A stretch of 14,889 nt of DNA from an uncultured Lachnospiraceae bacterium (GTDB taxonomy: Bacteria; Bacillota_A; Clostridia; Lachnospirales; Lachnospiraceae): NCBI GenBank assembly GCA_905207905.1, contig CAJLNC010000063.1, positions 1-14,889 of the forward strand, written 5' to 3'. The position numbers and the translations under genes were made by a program. Shown piece by piece: positions 6,426 through 12,877 of this stretch (positions are counted from its first letter, which is position 1; each line of letters starts with the position of its first letter). The notes under the pieces were generated by a model. It did not search any database. It was given only the letters and a program-made list of their open reading frames with translations, and was not told the origin of the DNA.

Positions 6426-7048
6426 AGCGTCCTCCTCTCTATCGCCTGCTGTGGGCATATATCTTTACATTTTCCACAATGCAGGCAATGCTCCTGCTGA
6501 ATTCTTACCGGACAGACAGATGTATCTATGCATTTTTGCGGACAGACACGAAAACATAGCTTGCAGCTATTACATTTTTCGGTAATACAAAAAAGCGTCG
6601 TGTTAGTTTCCATTCCCCCAAAGGAAAATTTCTCCCGAAAAATTGGGCGGCAGCTTAAATCAAAAAATTCTCCGCTTCCCTTGTAAATTTGAAATACAGT
6701 CAGCGCAGAGCGGCTTTCTTGATTTGGATAAATTTCTGCCATATACGGATTATGATTAAAAATTTCACGCAATCGTTCCGGTCCGATTTCCCGCACTTCA
6801 CCTCGCAAAGTAATCGATTGGCTGTGCATGGTATCGTTTCCTTTCAATCCTGTCAAAGAAACAAAAGGGTGTGCTTTCAAGCGGTCACAAAAGGCTTTTC
6901 CTTTTGCTGTCAAAAAGTATAATCCGTTTTTATCCGCCAGCATAAGATCAATTACGCAGGTAACGGGTAAATTCTGCTCATCTGTCGTAGCAAAAATAAC
7001 GGAGTGTATGTCCTGTTGTAAAAGCTGTAAATATTTTTCTGCTCTCAT
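6422..7048 (-). CDS. Flavin-binding split-barrel / 2[4Fe-4S] ferredoxin fusion
   Basis: Two-part redox protein of 208 aa; the reaction is unknown. Residues 1-135 resemble the pyridoxamine 5'-phosphate oxidase-like FMN-binding split barrel (SVIFATTDEQNLPVTCVIDL, near 16-35; GLYFLTAKGKAFCDRLKAHP, near 42-61; ITLRGEVREI, 79-88). The C-terminus is a bacterial dicluster ferredoxin with two complete CxxCxxCxxxC motifs at C159-C162-C165-C169 and C188-C191-C194-C198. It probably passes electrons between a flavin and Fe-S clusters, or senses redox or oxygen state (inference). AGGAG 7 nt before ATG 7048 fixes the start; the frame remains open to 7162 only because it runs through the palindromic repeat. 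First gene of the operon, with a 4-bp ATGA overlap to the macrodomain gene. No convincing promoter was seen between 7049 and 7201, so transcription may enter from the NmrA-like gene or start within the repeat. Confidence 0.85.
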   Translation of the reverse strand: MRAEKYLQLLQQDIHSVIFATTDEQNLPVTCVIDLMLADKNGLYFLTAKGKAFCDRLKAHPFVSLTGLKGNDTMHSQSITLRGEVREIGPERLREIFNHNPYMAEIYPNQESRSALTVFQIYKGSGEFFDLSCRPIFREKFSFGGMETNTTLFCITEKCNSCKLCFRVCPQKCIDTSVCPVRIQQEHCLHCGKCKDICPQQAIERRTL

Positions 7049-7072
7049 TGTATTTCTCCTATAAGAAATGAG

Positions 7073-7180
7073 ATGTTGCAAAATACCTCCGACGGTACCC
7101 TTTCGGGTGATTTTTGTCCGAAAAATCACATCTTTTCTTAAAAAAATACACCGAAAATCCACCGGCGTATTTTACAACCT
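7073..7180. repeat. Imperfect palindromic repeat, copy B
   Basis: Starts ATGTTGCAAAATAC (7073-7086) and ends with GTATTTTACAACCT (7167-7180), near-perfect inverted ends; it is almost the same length as copy A and in the same orientation. CGGTACCCTTTCGGGTGATT and the next bases (7093-7120) match copy A at 26 of 28 positions, and ACATCTTTTC recurs at 7128-7137. It lies between two co-directional minus-strand genes, downstream of the NmrA-like stop (7202) and ending 24 bp before the ferredoxin-fusion start. Confidence 0.8.
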
Positions 7181-7201
7181 CCCATTTCCGGTATTTTTCG
7201 A

Positions 7202-7831
7202 TTATTCCGCCACAACGGAAATTCTCTGCTGAATATGCTTGCCGCTTACTGCTTCGTCAACCATAGCGATTGCATAATCCGCATAGCTGATTACACTTTC
7301 GCCTTTGGAGTTCCGTATCAGTTCCTCGCCTCCCAGAATGTATTTCCCTGTTCTTACACCATCTGCCTGGAAATCTCCGGCAGGACTCAAATAGGTCCAT
7401 TTTACATCATTTCTGGTACGGAGTTCTTCTAATGCTTTGCCCATATTAGCAGCTAACGGTTTGAAGATGTCGGGGAAATCAGCACCGTCCATCACCTGTG
7501 CCGTATGTTCCGGATTTACATACAGGCTTCCGGCACCGCCCACAATCAGAAGTCGGGTATTTCTGCCACTTACCATATCGCAAAGATGTTTCAAAGAAGT
7601 GCTGTGCTGCGGAAGCGTTTCCGGTGTCCATGCACCGAAAGCGTCGATTACTACGTCAAACCCTTCCAAATCAGAAGCGGTCAGGTCAAACAGATCTTTT
7701 TTGATAATCTTTGTCGCAGCAGACTGATTTTCTCCCCGCACAACCGCAGTAACATCCAGTCCTCTGTCTATTGCTTCTTTTACAATCCGTTTCCCTTCTT
7801 TTCCATTTGCACAAACAACTGCAATCTTCAT
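7202..7831 (-). CDS. NmrA/SDR-like NAD(P)-binding oxidoreductase
   Basis: Atypical short-chain dehydrogenase-like protein of 209 aa with a Rossmann fold; these proteins are NAD(P)H-binding reductases or sensors and the substrate is unknown. The N-terminus MKIAVVCANGKEGKRIVKEA carries the dinucleotide loop, with CANGKEG in place of the more common GATGxxG. DVTAVVRG (26-33) ends the second strand, FDVVIDAFGAW (58-68) is the third Rossmann strand, RLLIVGGAGSLY (93-104) the fourth, and WTYLSPAGDF (145-154) fits the substrate-side segment of this family. GGAGG lies 8 nt before ATG 7831; the two ATGs at 7837 and 7846 are too close to that site or precede it. It is divergent from an HxlR-type regulator 189 bp away, a common arrangement for regulator and target oxidoreductase. 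Confidence 0.85.
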   Translation of the reverse strand: MKIAVVCANGKEGKRIVKEAIDRGLDVTAVVRGENQSAATKIIKKDLFDLTASDLEGFDVVIDAFGAWTPETLPQHSTSLKHLCDMVSGRNTRLLIVGGAGSLYVNPEHTAQVMDGADFPDIFKPLAANMGKALEELRTRNDVKWTYLSPAGDFQADGVRTGKYILGGEELIRNSKGESVISYADYAIAMVDEAVSGKHIQQRISVVAE

Positions 7832-7884
7832 AGTCATTCCCTCCATATTTCATTTTCGTATTGCTTTTTTTGAATTGCAAGATT

Positions 7885-7913
7885 ATGATATATCCGTAAA
7901 GCAAATTCGTAAA
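7885..7913 (-). promoter_or_regulatory. Possible promoter of the NmrA-like gene
   Basis: On the minus strand: TTTACG (7913-7908), 17-bp spacer, TATCAT (7890-7885), about 54 nt before ATG 7831. A second TTTACG at 7900-7895 makes a 13-bp-spaced direct repeat of the hexamer. Assigned by eye. Confidence 0.4.
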
Positions 7914-7934
7914 GTAAGCACTTTTTTGTGCTGT

Positions 7935-7978
7935 AGTTACCTAAAAGAAACTATCATCCGTGTACCTAAGACAACACG
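7935..7978. promoter_or_regulatory. Candidate HxlR operator pair
   Basis: Two dyads in the 189-bp divergent region: AGTTAC-6-GAAACT (7935-7952) and CGTGT-10-ACACG (7959-7978). Both contain TACCTAA, at 7938-7944 and 7963-7969, 25 bp apart (about 2.4 helical turns). AGTTAC/GAAACT resembles the AGTTACT-type palindromes reported for HxlR/YodB-like regulators. A further small dyad AGCAC-6-GTGCT lies at 7917-7932. Binding is inference. Confidence 0.4.
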
Positions 7979-8020
7979 TCCCAGATGCATGGATGCCATA
8001 GAAAGAAAAGAGGTTGTTTT

Positions 8021-8347
8021 ATGGAAAAAGAATTACCAGCCTGTCCGGTGGAAACAACGTTAATGCTGATTAGCGACCGTTGGAAAGTTTTGATTATCCG
8101 GGATTTATTAGGGGGTACAAAGCGTTTTGGAGAATTAAAGAAATCGATTGGAACAATTTCTCAAAAGGTTCTGACTGCAAATTTACGTTCTATGGAAGAA
8201 AGCGGGCTGCTTACACGTCAAGTATTTCCTGAAGTGCCGCCTCATACCGAATATACGTTGACAGAAACAGGGTACAGCTTGAAACCGATTTTAGACGCTA
8301 TGGTTGAGTGGGGCGAAAATTACAAAACAAAATTCTCCCAGTCATGA
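8021..8347 (+). CDS. HxlR-family winged-helix transcriptional regulator
   Basis: Small DNA-binding repressor or activator of 108 aa. It has the family hallmarks: CPVETTLMLISDRWKVLIIR (8-27), then the helix-turn-helix with RFGELKKSIGTISQKVLTANL (35-55), LRSMEESGLL (55-64), and wing EVPPHTEYTLTETG (71-84). Cys8, just before the first helix, is where HypR/YodB/HxlR-type proteins have a redox-active or electrophile-sensing cysteine, so the regulator may respond to oxidative or quinone stress (inference). AAGAGG lies 7 nt before ATG 8021; an upstream ATG at 7985 lacks a proper site. It probably controls the divergent NmrA-like gene and itself through the dyads at 7935-7978. Confidence 0.92.
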   Translation: MEKELPACPVETTLMLISDRWKVLIIRDLLGGTKRFGELKKSIGTISQKVLTANLRSMEESGLLTRQVFPEVPPHTEYTLTETGYSLKPILDAMVEWGENYKTKFSQS

Positions 8348-8383
8348 AGCAGCGTATAGGCCTGCTAAGCAAGGAAAGGATGG

Positions 8384-8399
8384 GAAAGGAACGCCTTTC
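8384..8399 (+). terminator. Weak terminator after the HxlR gene
   Basis: GAAAGG-AACG-CCTTTC hairpin (6-bp stem, 4-nt loop) 37 bp after the hxlR stop, followed by TGTCTTT, only a partial U-run. It also lies just before the -35 of the DUF4317 promoter. Confidence 0.4.
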
Positions 8400-8403
8400 T
8401 GTC

Positions 8404-8433
8404 TTTACATCCGCCATCCCCCTGAGCTATAAT
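8404..8433 (+). promoter_or_regulatory. Promoter of the DUF4317 gene
   Basis: TTTACA (8404-8409), 18-bp spacer, perfect TATAAT (8428-8433). The -10 lies inside a perfect 13-bp dyad, AGCTATAATAGCT (8425-8437). The leader is about 125 nt and contains CAGAATC (near 8441) complementary to GATTCTG (near 8527), with GTGTGC/GCACAC inside. Confidence 0.6.
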
Positions 8434-8566
8434 AGCTTGTACAGAATCGTGTGCGCGGAATTGCAAGATCATGCTCTCTCATATAGGAATGCCCAAGCAC
8501 ACAAAGTGCAGCACGCCTTGTACACTGATTCTGCCAACATAAGAACAAACATCGAGGTTTCTATCT

Positions 8567-9691
8567 ATGAATAAAAAAGAAATATCTGAGATCAAAAAGC
8601 AATTCACTCCTGCCAACTGCGCCATCACACGCATCTGCGGATGCTATGTAAGCGCGGAAAAAGAAAAGCTGGCAACCTTCCAGGAGGCATTTCTGCCTCT
8701 CCCTGAGGAGGAAATTTTTAAATACTTTGAAATCTTTCGTAAAACCTTATCCGGAACCATAGGAAAGAACTTGCTGAATATGGAGTTCCCTCTGAATACG
8801 GAAAAAGAGGGCGGCACCCAGGAATTTCTGCTGCATCTCCGGGACAGCCAGCTAAAAGAAGAGGAACTGCTGGAGCAGTACTATGACAAAGTTATAGAGT
8901 CCTACGTGTACGGAGAAAATTATCTGATTCTGCTGATCTATGCGGCTTATGATGTGCCTGGAAAGGCCTCTGATAACCTGGAAATGTTTGACGCCTCCGA
9001 TGAAGTGTACAACTATGTCCTCTCCTGCATCTGTCCGGTGAAGCTGGCCAAGCCTGCTCTCACCTACAATGCAGAAGAAAAATGTTTCCAGAACCGGATT
9101 CGGGACTGGGTGGTGGATATGCCTCAGCTAGGCTTCCTCTTCCCCGCCTTCAATGACCGCAGCAGCGACATTCACAGTCTGTTGTACTACTGTAAAAATC
9201 CGGAAGAGCTTCACTTTGAATTTACCGATACGGTATTAGGCTGCGCTCTTCCCCTCTCTGCCAAAAGTCAAAAGGAAGTATTCCAGACGCTGGTGGAAGA
9301 GACCTTAAGTGAGGACTGCGACTATGAGGTGGTAAGAAATATCCATGAAAATCTCCACGAAATGGCGGAGGAACAAAAAGACAGCCCTGACCCTGTGGTG
9401 CTAAGCCAGGCAGAGGTCAAAAATCTCTTTGCCATCAGCGGAGTCTCCAATGAAAAGCTGGAAGAATTTGACCAGCACTTTGAGGAAACCGCAGGCCCCA
9501 ACACCACCTTCCAGGCCAGCAACATTATGAATACCAGAAAATTTGAAGTAAAAACACCGGATATCACCATCCAGGTAAGCCCGGATCGTCCGGACCTGGT
9601 GGAAACCAGAATCATTGATGGCCGCCCTTGCCTGGTGATTCCCATCACGGATCAGGTTCAGGTAAACGGTATCACAGTGAAGGAGCCGTAA
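8567..9691 (+). CDS. DUF4317 family protein
   Basis: Conserved protein of 374 aa, function unknown, known mainly from gut Firmicutes. The N-terminus MNKKEISEIKKQFTPANCAI and the following RICGCYVSAEKEK are the family signature. No signal peptide, membrane segment or nucleotide-binding motif is visible. The middle is acidic and mixed alpha/beta (YDKVIESYVYGENYLILLIYAAYDVP near 105-130), and the C-terminal third has LSQAEVKNLFAISGVSNEKLEEFDQHF, followed by a beta-rich tail (FEVKTPDITIQVSPDRPDLVETRII). Length fits the family. GAGG is 9 nt before ATG 8567. Its 3' end overlaps the convergent engB gene by 20 bp. The family name is secure; no role is claimed. Confidence 0.88.
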   Translation: MNKKEISEIKKQFTPANCAITRICGCYVSAEKEKLATFQEAFLPLPEEEIFKYFEIFRKTLSGTIGKNLLNMEFPLNTEKEGGTQEFLLHLRDSQLKEEELLEQYYDKVIESYVYGENYLILLIYAAYDVPGKASDNLEMFDASDEVYNYVLSCICPVKLAKPALTYNAEEKCFQNRIRDWVVDMPQLGFLFPAFNDRSSDIHSLLYYCKNPEELHFEFTDTVLGCALPLSAKSQKEVFQTLVEETLSEDCDYEVVRNIHENLHEMAEEQKDSPDPVVLSQAEVKNLFAISGVSNEKLEEFDQHFEETAGPNTTFQASNIMNTRKFEVKTPDITIQVSPDRPDLVETRIIDGRPCLVIPITDQVQVNGITVKEP

Positions 9692-10265
9692 GCCCTTCGA
9701 TTACCTGCCAGATCTCCTCCCTGCCCTGCTTAGTCTCTGCTGAGAAGGGCAGGATCACTGTGCCCGGTTTTACCTGCAGGCCCTCTCTTAGGATCTTCAG
9801 CTGTTTCTGGATCTGGCTCCGCTTGATCTTGTCCAGTTTGGTAGCAATGATGATGGGATCATAGCCGTAATGACACACCCACTCGTACATGATCTTATCA
9901 TTTTCCCCGGGAGCGTGGCGGATATCTACCAGCAAAAAGACTGCTTTCAGCTGTTTGGAGCCATGGAGATACCGCTCAATCAGCTTTCCCCACTGCTCCT
10001 TTGCCTCTGCAGAGACCTTTGCGTAGCCGTATCCCGGCAGATCCACCAGGTAAAGCTCCTGGTTTACATTATAAAAGTTAATGGTCTGGGTTTTGCCCGG
10101 CTGGGCGCTGGTGCGGGCCAGACTTTTTCGGTTTACCAGCCCGTTGATCAGGGAAGACTTGCCCACATTGGACTTTCCGGCAAAAGCCACCTCGGGCAGC
10201 ACATTTTCCGGAAGCCTGCTGGTAATGCCGCATACGGTTTCCAATTCTACCTGTTTAATTACCAT
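9672..10265 (-). CDS. engB: Ribosome biogenesis GTPase EngB/YsxC
   Basis: Small GTPase (197 aa) needed for assembly of the large ribosomal subunit; also called YsxC or YihA. All G motifs are present: G1 GKSNVGKS (30-37), G2 Thr near 61 in PGKTQTINFY, G3 DLPGYGYA (75-82), G4 TKLD (142-145), G5 SAE (175-177). Length and motif spacing are normal. GGAG lies 8 nt before ATG 10265. The order clpX-lon-engB matches the clpX-lonB-lonA-ysxC region of Bacillus, without a lonB. A 286-bp gap holding palindromic repeats separates it from lon, so engB may have its own promoter rather than relying on read-through. Confidence 0.97.
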   Translation of the reverse strand: MVIKQVELETVCGITSRLPENVLPEVAFAGKSNVGKSSLINGLVNRKSLARTSAQPGKTQTINFYNVNQELYLVDLPGYGYAKVSAEAKEQWGKLIERYLHGSKQLKAVFLLVDIRHAPGENDKIMYEWVCHYGYDPIIIATKLDKIKRSQIQKQLKILREGLQVKPGTVILPFSAETKQGREEIWQVIEGLTAPSL

Positions 10266-10301
10266 TCTGTTTTCTCCTTTTTTGAAACTCCCAAAAAATC
10301 T

Positions 10302-10330
10302 ATATTACAAACCAATCAGATTCCTGTTAC
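10302..10330 (-). promoter_or_regulatory. Possible engB promoter
   Basis: Minus strand: GTAACA (10330-10325), 17-bp spacer, TAATAT (10307-10302), about 30 nt of leader before ATG 10265. Matches are only 4/6 at the -35, so this is tentative; the location, between the repeats and the gene, is sensible. Confidence 0.3.
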
Positions 10331-10366
10331 AGATCTGCCTGGTATACCTATGGGATTCAAACACAA

Positions 10367-10483
10367 AAGCTGCTGCAAACTACCCTTCCCTGTGGCTTTT
10401 GGCGCATTCTCCCGGGAAAACTTTTTACTTTTCCAAGGAAAATCACCCAAACGAATCCCACTGGATGTAATTTGCAGCAGCTT
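10367..10483. repeat. Palindromic repeat, copy C (diverged, inverted)
   Basis: Bounded by a perfect 13-bp inverted repeat, AAGCTGCTGCAAA (10367-10379) and TTTGCAGCAGCTT (10471-10483). Read on the minus strand it contains TCCAGTGGGATTCGTTTGGG then TGATTTT, which lines up with TCCAGCGGTACTCTTTCGGG then TGATTTT of copy A. It is 117 bp and lies between engB and lon; a long hairpin is possible in the lon read-through transcript. Confidence 0.75.
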
Positions 10484-10486
10484 GGG

Positions 10487-10550
10487 GTTGTTAAAACTAC
10501 TGTTTTCGGTGAATTTTCAGTGTGTTTTTCTCCGAAAAGATGTTATCCGA
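10487..10550 (-). repeat. Half copy of the palindromic repeat, next to lon stop
   Basis: On the minus strand, ATAACATCTTTTCGGAGAAA and the following bases, through CACACTGAAAATTCACCGAAA, match the second half of copies A and B (ATAACATCTTTTCAGAAAAA, then CACACCGA). It ends GTTTTAACAAC, compared with GTATTTTACAAC in copy B. The first half is missing. It begins immediately after the lon stop codon and abuts copy C. Confidence 0.65.
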
Positions 10551-10551
10551 A

Positions 10552-12870
10552 TCACTTTGCAAAAGCAACTTTCAGCACATCTGCCATGGTGCTGGCATAC
10601 ACAATTCTCAATCCGCCCACAATCTCCTGAGATAACTCTGCCACATCTGCCCGATTCTCCTCCGGCACGATCACAGTAAGCATCCCTGCATTTTTTGCTG
10701 CCAGAAGCTTTTCCTTCAGCCCTCCAATGGGAAGCACCCGTCCCCGGAGGGTGATCTCACCGGTCATTGCCACATCTGCCCGCACCGGTGTGCCGGTAAT
10801 AGCAGAGAACATGGCGGTGGCCATGGTGATGCCGGCGGAAGGCCCATCCTTGGGCACCGCCCCTTCCGGAATATGGATATGGATATCGTGCTTCTGGAAG
10901 AAATCCTCTTTGATCGCATAATTTTCGCTGACGGAACGAATATAGCTGATCCCTGCCTGAGCGGATTCTTTCATCACATCTCCCAGCTGCCCTGTGAGAA
11001 GAAATTCTCCTTTTCCAGGCATGAGATTCACTTCGATCTGGAGAGTGTCTCCGCCTACACTGGTCCAGGCCAGACCACGGACGATTCCCACCTCATCCCT
11101 GTCGTTTAATTTCTGGATCGTGTATTTAGCCCGGCCCAGATACTGTTCCAGGTTTCCAGCCTTCACTTTCACAGACTCCTTATGTTCCTCTAAGATCTCC
11201 CTTGCAGCCTTCCGGCAGATCTCGCCGATCTTTCTCTCCAGCTGGCGCACTCCGGCTTCCTTGGTATATCCGGAAATCATTTTCTGCAGCGCTCCATTTG
11301 TAATAGAAAGCTGCTTTTCCGTCAAACCATGATGTTCCCGCTGCTTTTTCACCAGATGATCCTTTGCAATGTGAAGCTTTTCATTCTCTGTGTAGCTGCT
11401 TACCTCAATCACTTCCATACGATCCAGCAAAGGTCTGGGAATGGTGTGGGCATCATTGGCAGTGGCAATAAACAGTACTTCTGAAAGATCCATGGGCAGC
11501 TCCACATAGTGATCCCGAAACTTATTATTCTGCTCGGAATCCAGAACCTCCAGCAGAGCGGAGGAAGTATCCCCCTTATAATCGCTGCTTACCTTGTCAA
11601 TCTCGTCCAACAACATGAGTGGGTTCTTCACTCCTGCGGTTCGCATTCCGCTGGCAATACGGCCCGGCATAGCGCCTATGTAGGTTCTTCTGTGTCCCCG
11701 GATCTCCGCTTCGTCCCGCACGCCTCCCAGACAGATGCGCACATACTTCTTGTTCAAAGCTCTGGCCACTGACCGGGCAATGGAGGTCTTTCCGGTTCCC
11801 GGCGGCCCCACCAGACAAAGGATCGGGCTATCACCTTTTTTCGTCAGCGTGCGGACAGCCAGAAATTCCAGCACCCGCTCTTTCACCTTCTCCAGCCCAT
11901 AGTGATCCTCATCCAGAACCTTTCTGGCAAATTTCAGATCTTCATTATCCTGGGACATCTTATCCCAGGGCAGCTCCAGCAGCGTCTCAATGTATCCTCT
12001 GGACACAGAAGCCTCCGCAGAATTGCCGCCCAGATTTTTAAACCGGTCGATCTCCTTGGCGATCTTCTTCTTTACCTCCTCTGAAGCTTCCAGTCTTTTA
12101 AGCTGCTTTCGGTACTGATCTGCATCATTGAGAGGAGTGTCCTCCCCTAATTCCTCCTGGATCAGCTTCAGCTGTTCCCGCAGGATATATTCTTTCTGAC
12201 TTTTGTCAATTCTGGCTTTTACCTTCTGCTGGATCTCATTTTTGATTCTCATGATTTCCAGTTCCTTGCCTATAATGAGGCACAGAGCGTCATACTGCTC
12301 TGGCAGAGAAGCAGCCTCCAGAATCCTCTGCTTATCCTCATAGTACATGGGAATATTGATCGCAATCTGTTCCACCAACTGCTCCAGATCTGTGTACTCT
12401 AAAATCTGGCGGGCCAGCTCTTTGCCAATCCGTTTATTTTCCCCGCAGAAAGCAGTAAAAATATCCTTTAAGGCCCGGAGCATTGCCACTTCATCTGCTT
12501 CCCCAAGCTTTGGCTGATCTTCCAAAGATCCGGTCACCACCTCAGCTTTCAGATACCCCTCGGTGCTGTCTAAGTCTGCCAGCTCTCCCCGCTCCAGTCC
12601 CTCCACCATCACACGAATGATATTTTGAGGCAGCTTGGCCAGGTTTTTGATTCTGGCAATGGTTCCCACCCGGTATAAATCCTGAAAATCCGGATCTGCC
12701 ATATCCGGATTTTGCTGTGTTACCAAAAAAATCAACTGATCTGCCTGCATCGCAGCCTCCACGGCCTTAATGGACTTATCCCTGCTGATGTCAAAATGGA
12801 CGATCATAGAGGGCAGCACCGTCATTCCCCGCAGCGCAATGGCAGGCATCTTCCTTATCAATTCACTCAT
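10552..12870 (-). CDS. lon: ATP-dependent protease Lon (LonA type)
   Basis: Cytoplasmic AAA+ serine protease that degrades misfolded and regulatory proteins. The 772-aa protein has the full LonA order: N-terminal substrate-binding domain (1-200, ending [20 protein letters not shown]... to the helical region near 240), AAA+ module with Walker A GPPGTGKT (355-362) and Walker B LLDEID (420-425), and protease domain with Ser678 in PKDGPSAG and Lys721 in [14 protein letters not shown]. The 43-residue Ser-Lys spacing equals that of E. coli Lon. Length is typical of Firmicutes. ATG 12870 lies 7 bp after the clpX stop, with only a weak GTGAG site that overlaps the clpX end, so translation is probably coupled to clpX. 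The stop is followed at once by palindromic repeats. Confidence 0.98.
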   Translation of the reverse strand: MSELIRKMPAIALRGMTVLPSMIVHFDISRDKSIKAVEAAMQADQLIFLVTQQNPDMADPDFQDLYRVGTIARIKNLAKLPQNIIRVMVEGLERGELADLDSTEGYLKAEVVTGSLEDQPKLGEADEVAMLRALKDIFTAFCGENKRIGKELARQILEYTDLEQLVEQIAINIPMYYEDKQRILEAASLPEQYDALCLIIGKELEIMRIKNEIQQKVKARIDKSQKEYILREQLKLIQEELGEDTPLNDADQYRKQLKRLEASEEVKKKIAKEIDRFKNLGGNSAEASVSRGYIETLLELPWDKMSQDNEDLKFARKVLDEDHYGLEKVKERVLEFLAVRTLTKKGDSPILCLVGPPGTGKTSIARSVARALNKKYVRICLGGVRDEAEIRGHRRTYIGAMPGRIASGMRTAGVKNPLMLLDEIDKVSSDYKGDTSSALLEVLDSEQNNKFRDHYVELPMDLSEVLFIATANDAHTIPRPLLDRMEVIEVSSYTENEKLHIAKDHLVKKQREHHGLTEKQLSITNGALQKMISGYTKEAGVRQLERKIGEICRKAAREILEEHKESVKVKAGNLEQYLGRAKYTIQKLNDRDEVGIVRGLAWTSVGGDTLQIEVNLMPGKGEFLLTGQLGDVMKESAQAGISYIRSVSENYAIKEDFFQKHDIHIHIPEGAVPKDGPSAGITMATAMFSAITGTPVRADVAMTGEITLRGRVLPIGGLKEKLLAAKNAGMLTVIVPEENRADVAELSQEIVGGLRIVYASTMADVLKVAFAK

Positions 12871-12877
12871 ATATTTC

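Noticed and set aside
7049..7162. N-terminal extension of the ferredoxin-fusion protein to 7162
   Set aside because: The added residues come from palindromic repeat B; AGGAG placed 7 nt before ATG 7048 marks the real start.
9870..10679. 269-codon plus-strand open frame across engB, the repeats and the end of lon
   Set aside because: It crosses two conserved minus-strand genes and an intergenic repeat, has no domain and no good ribosome-binding site.
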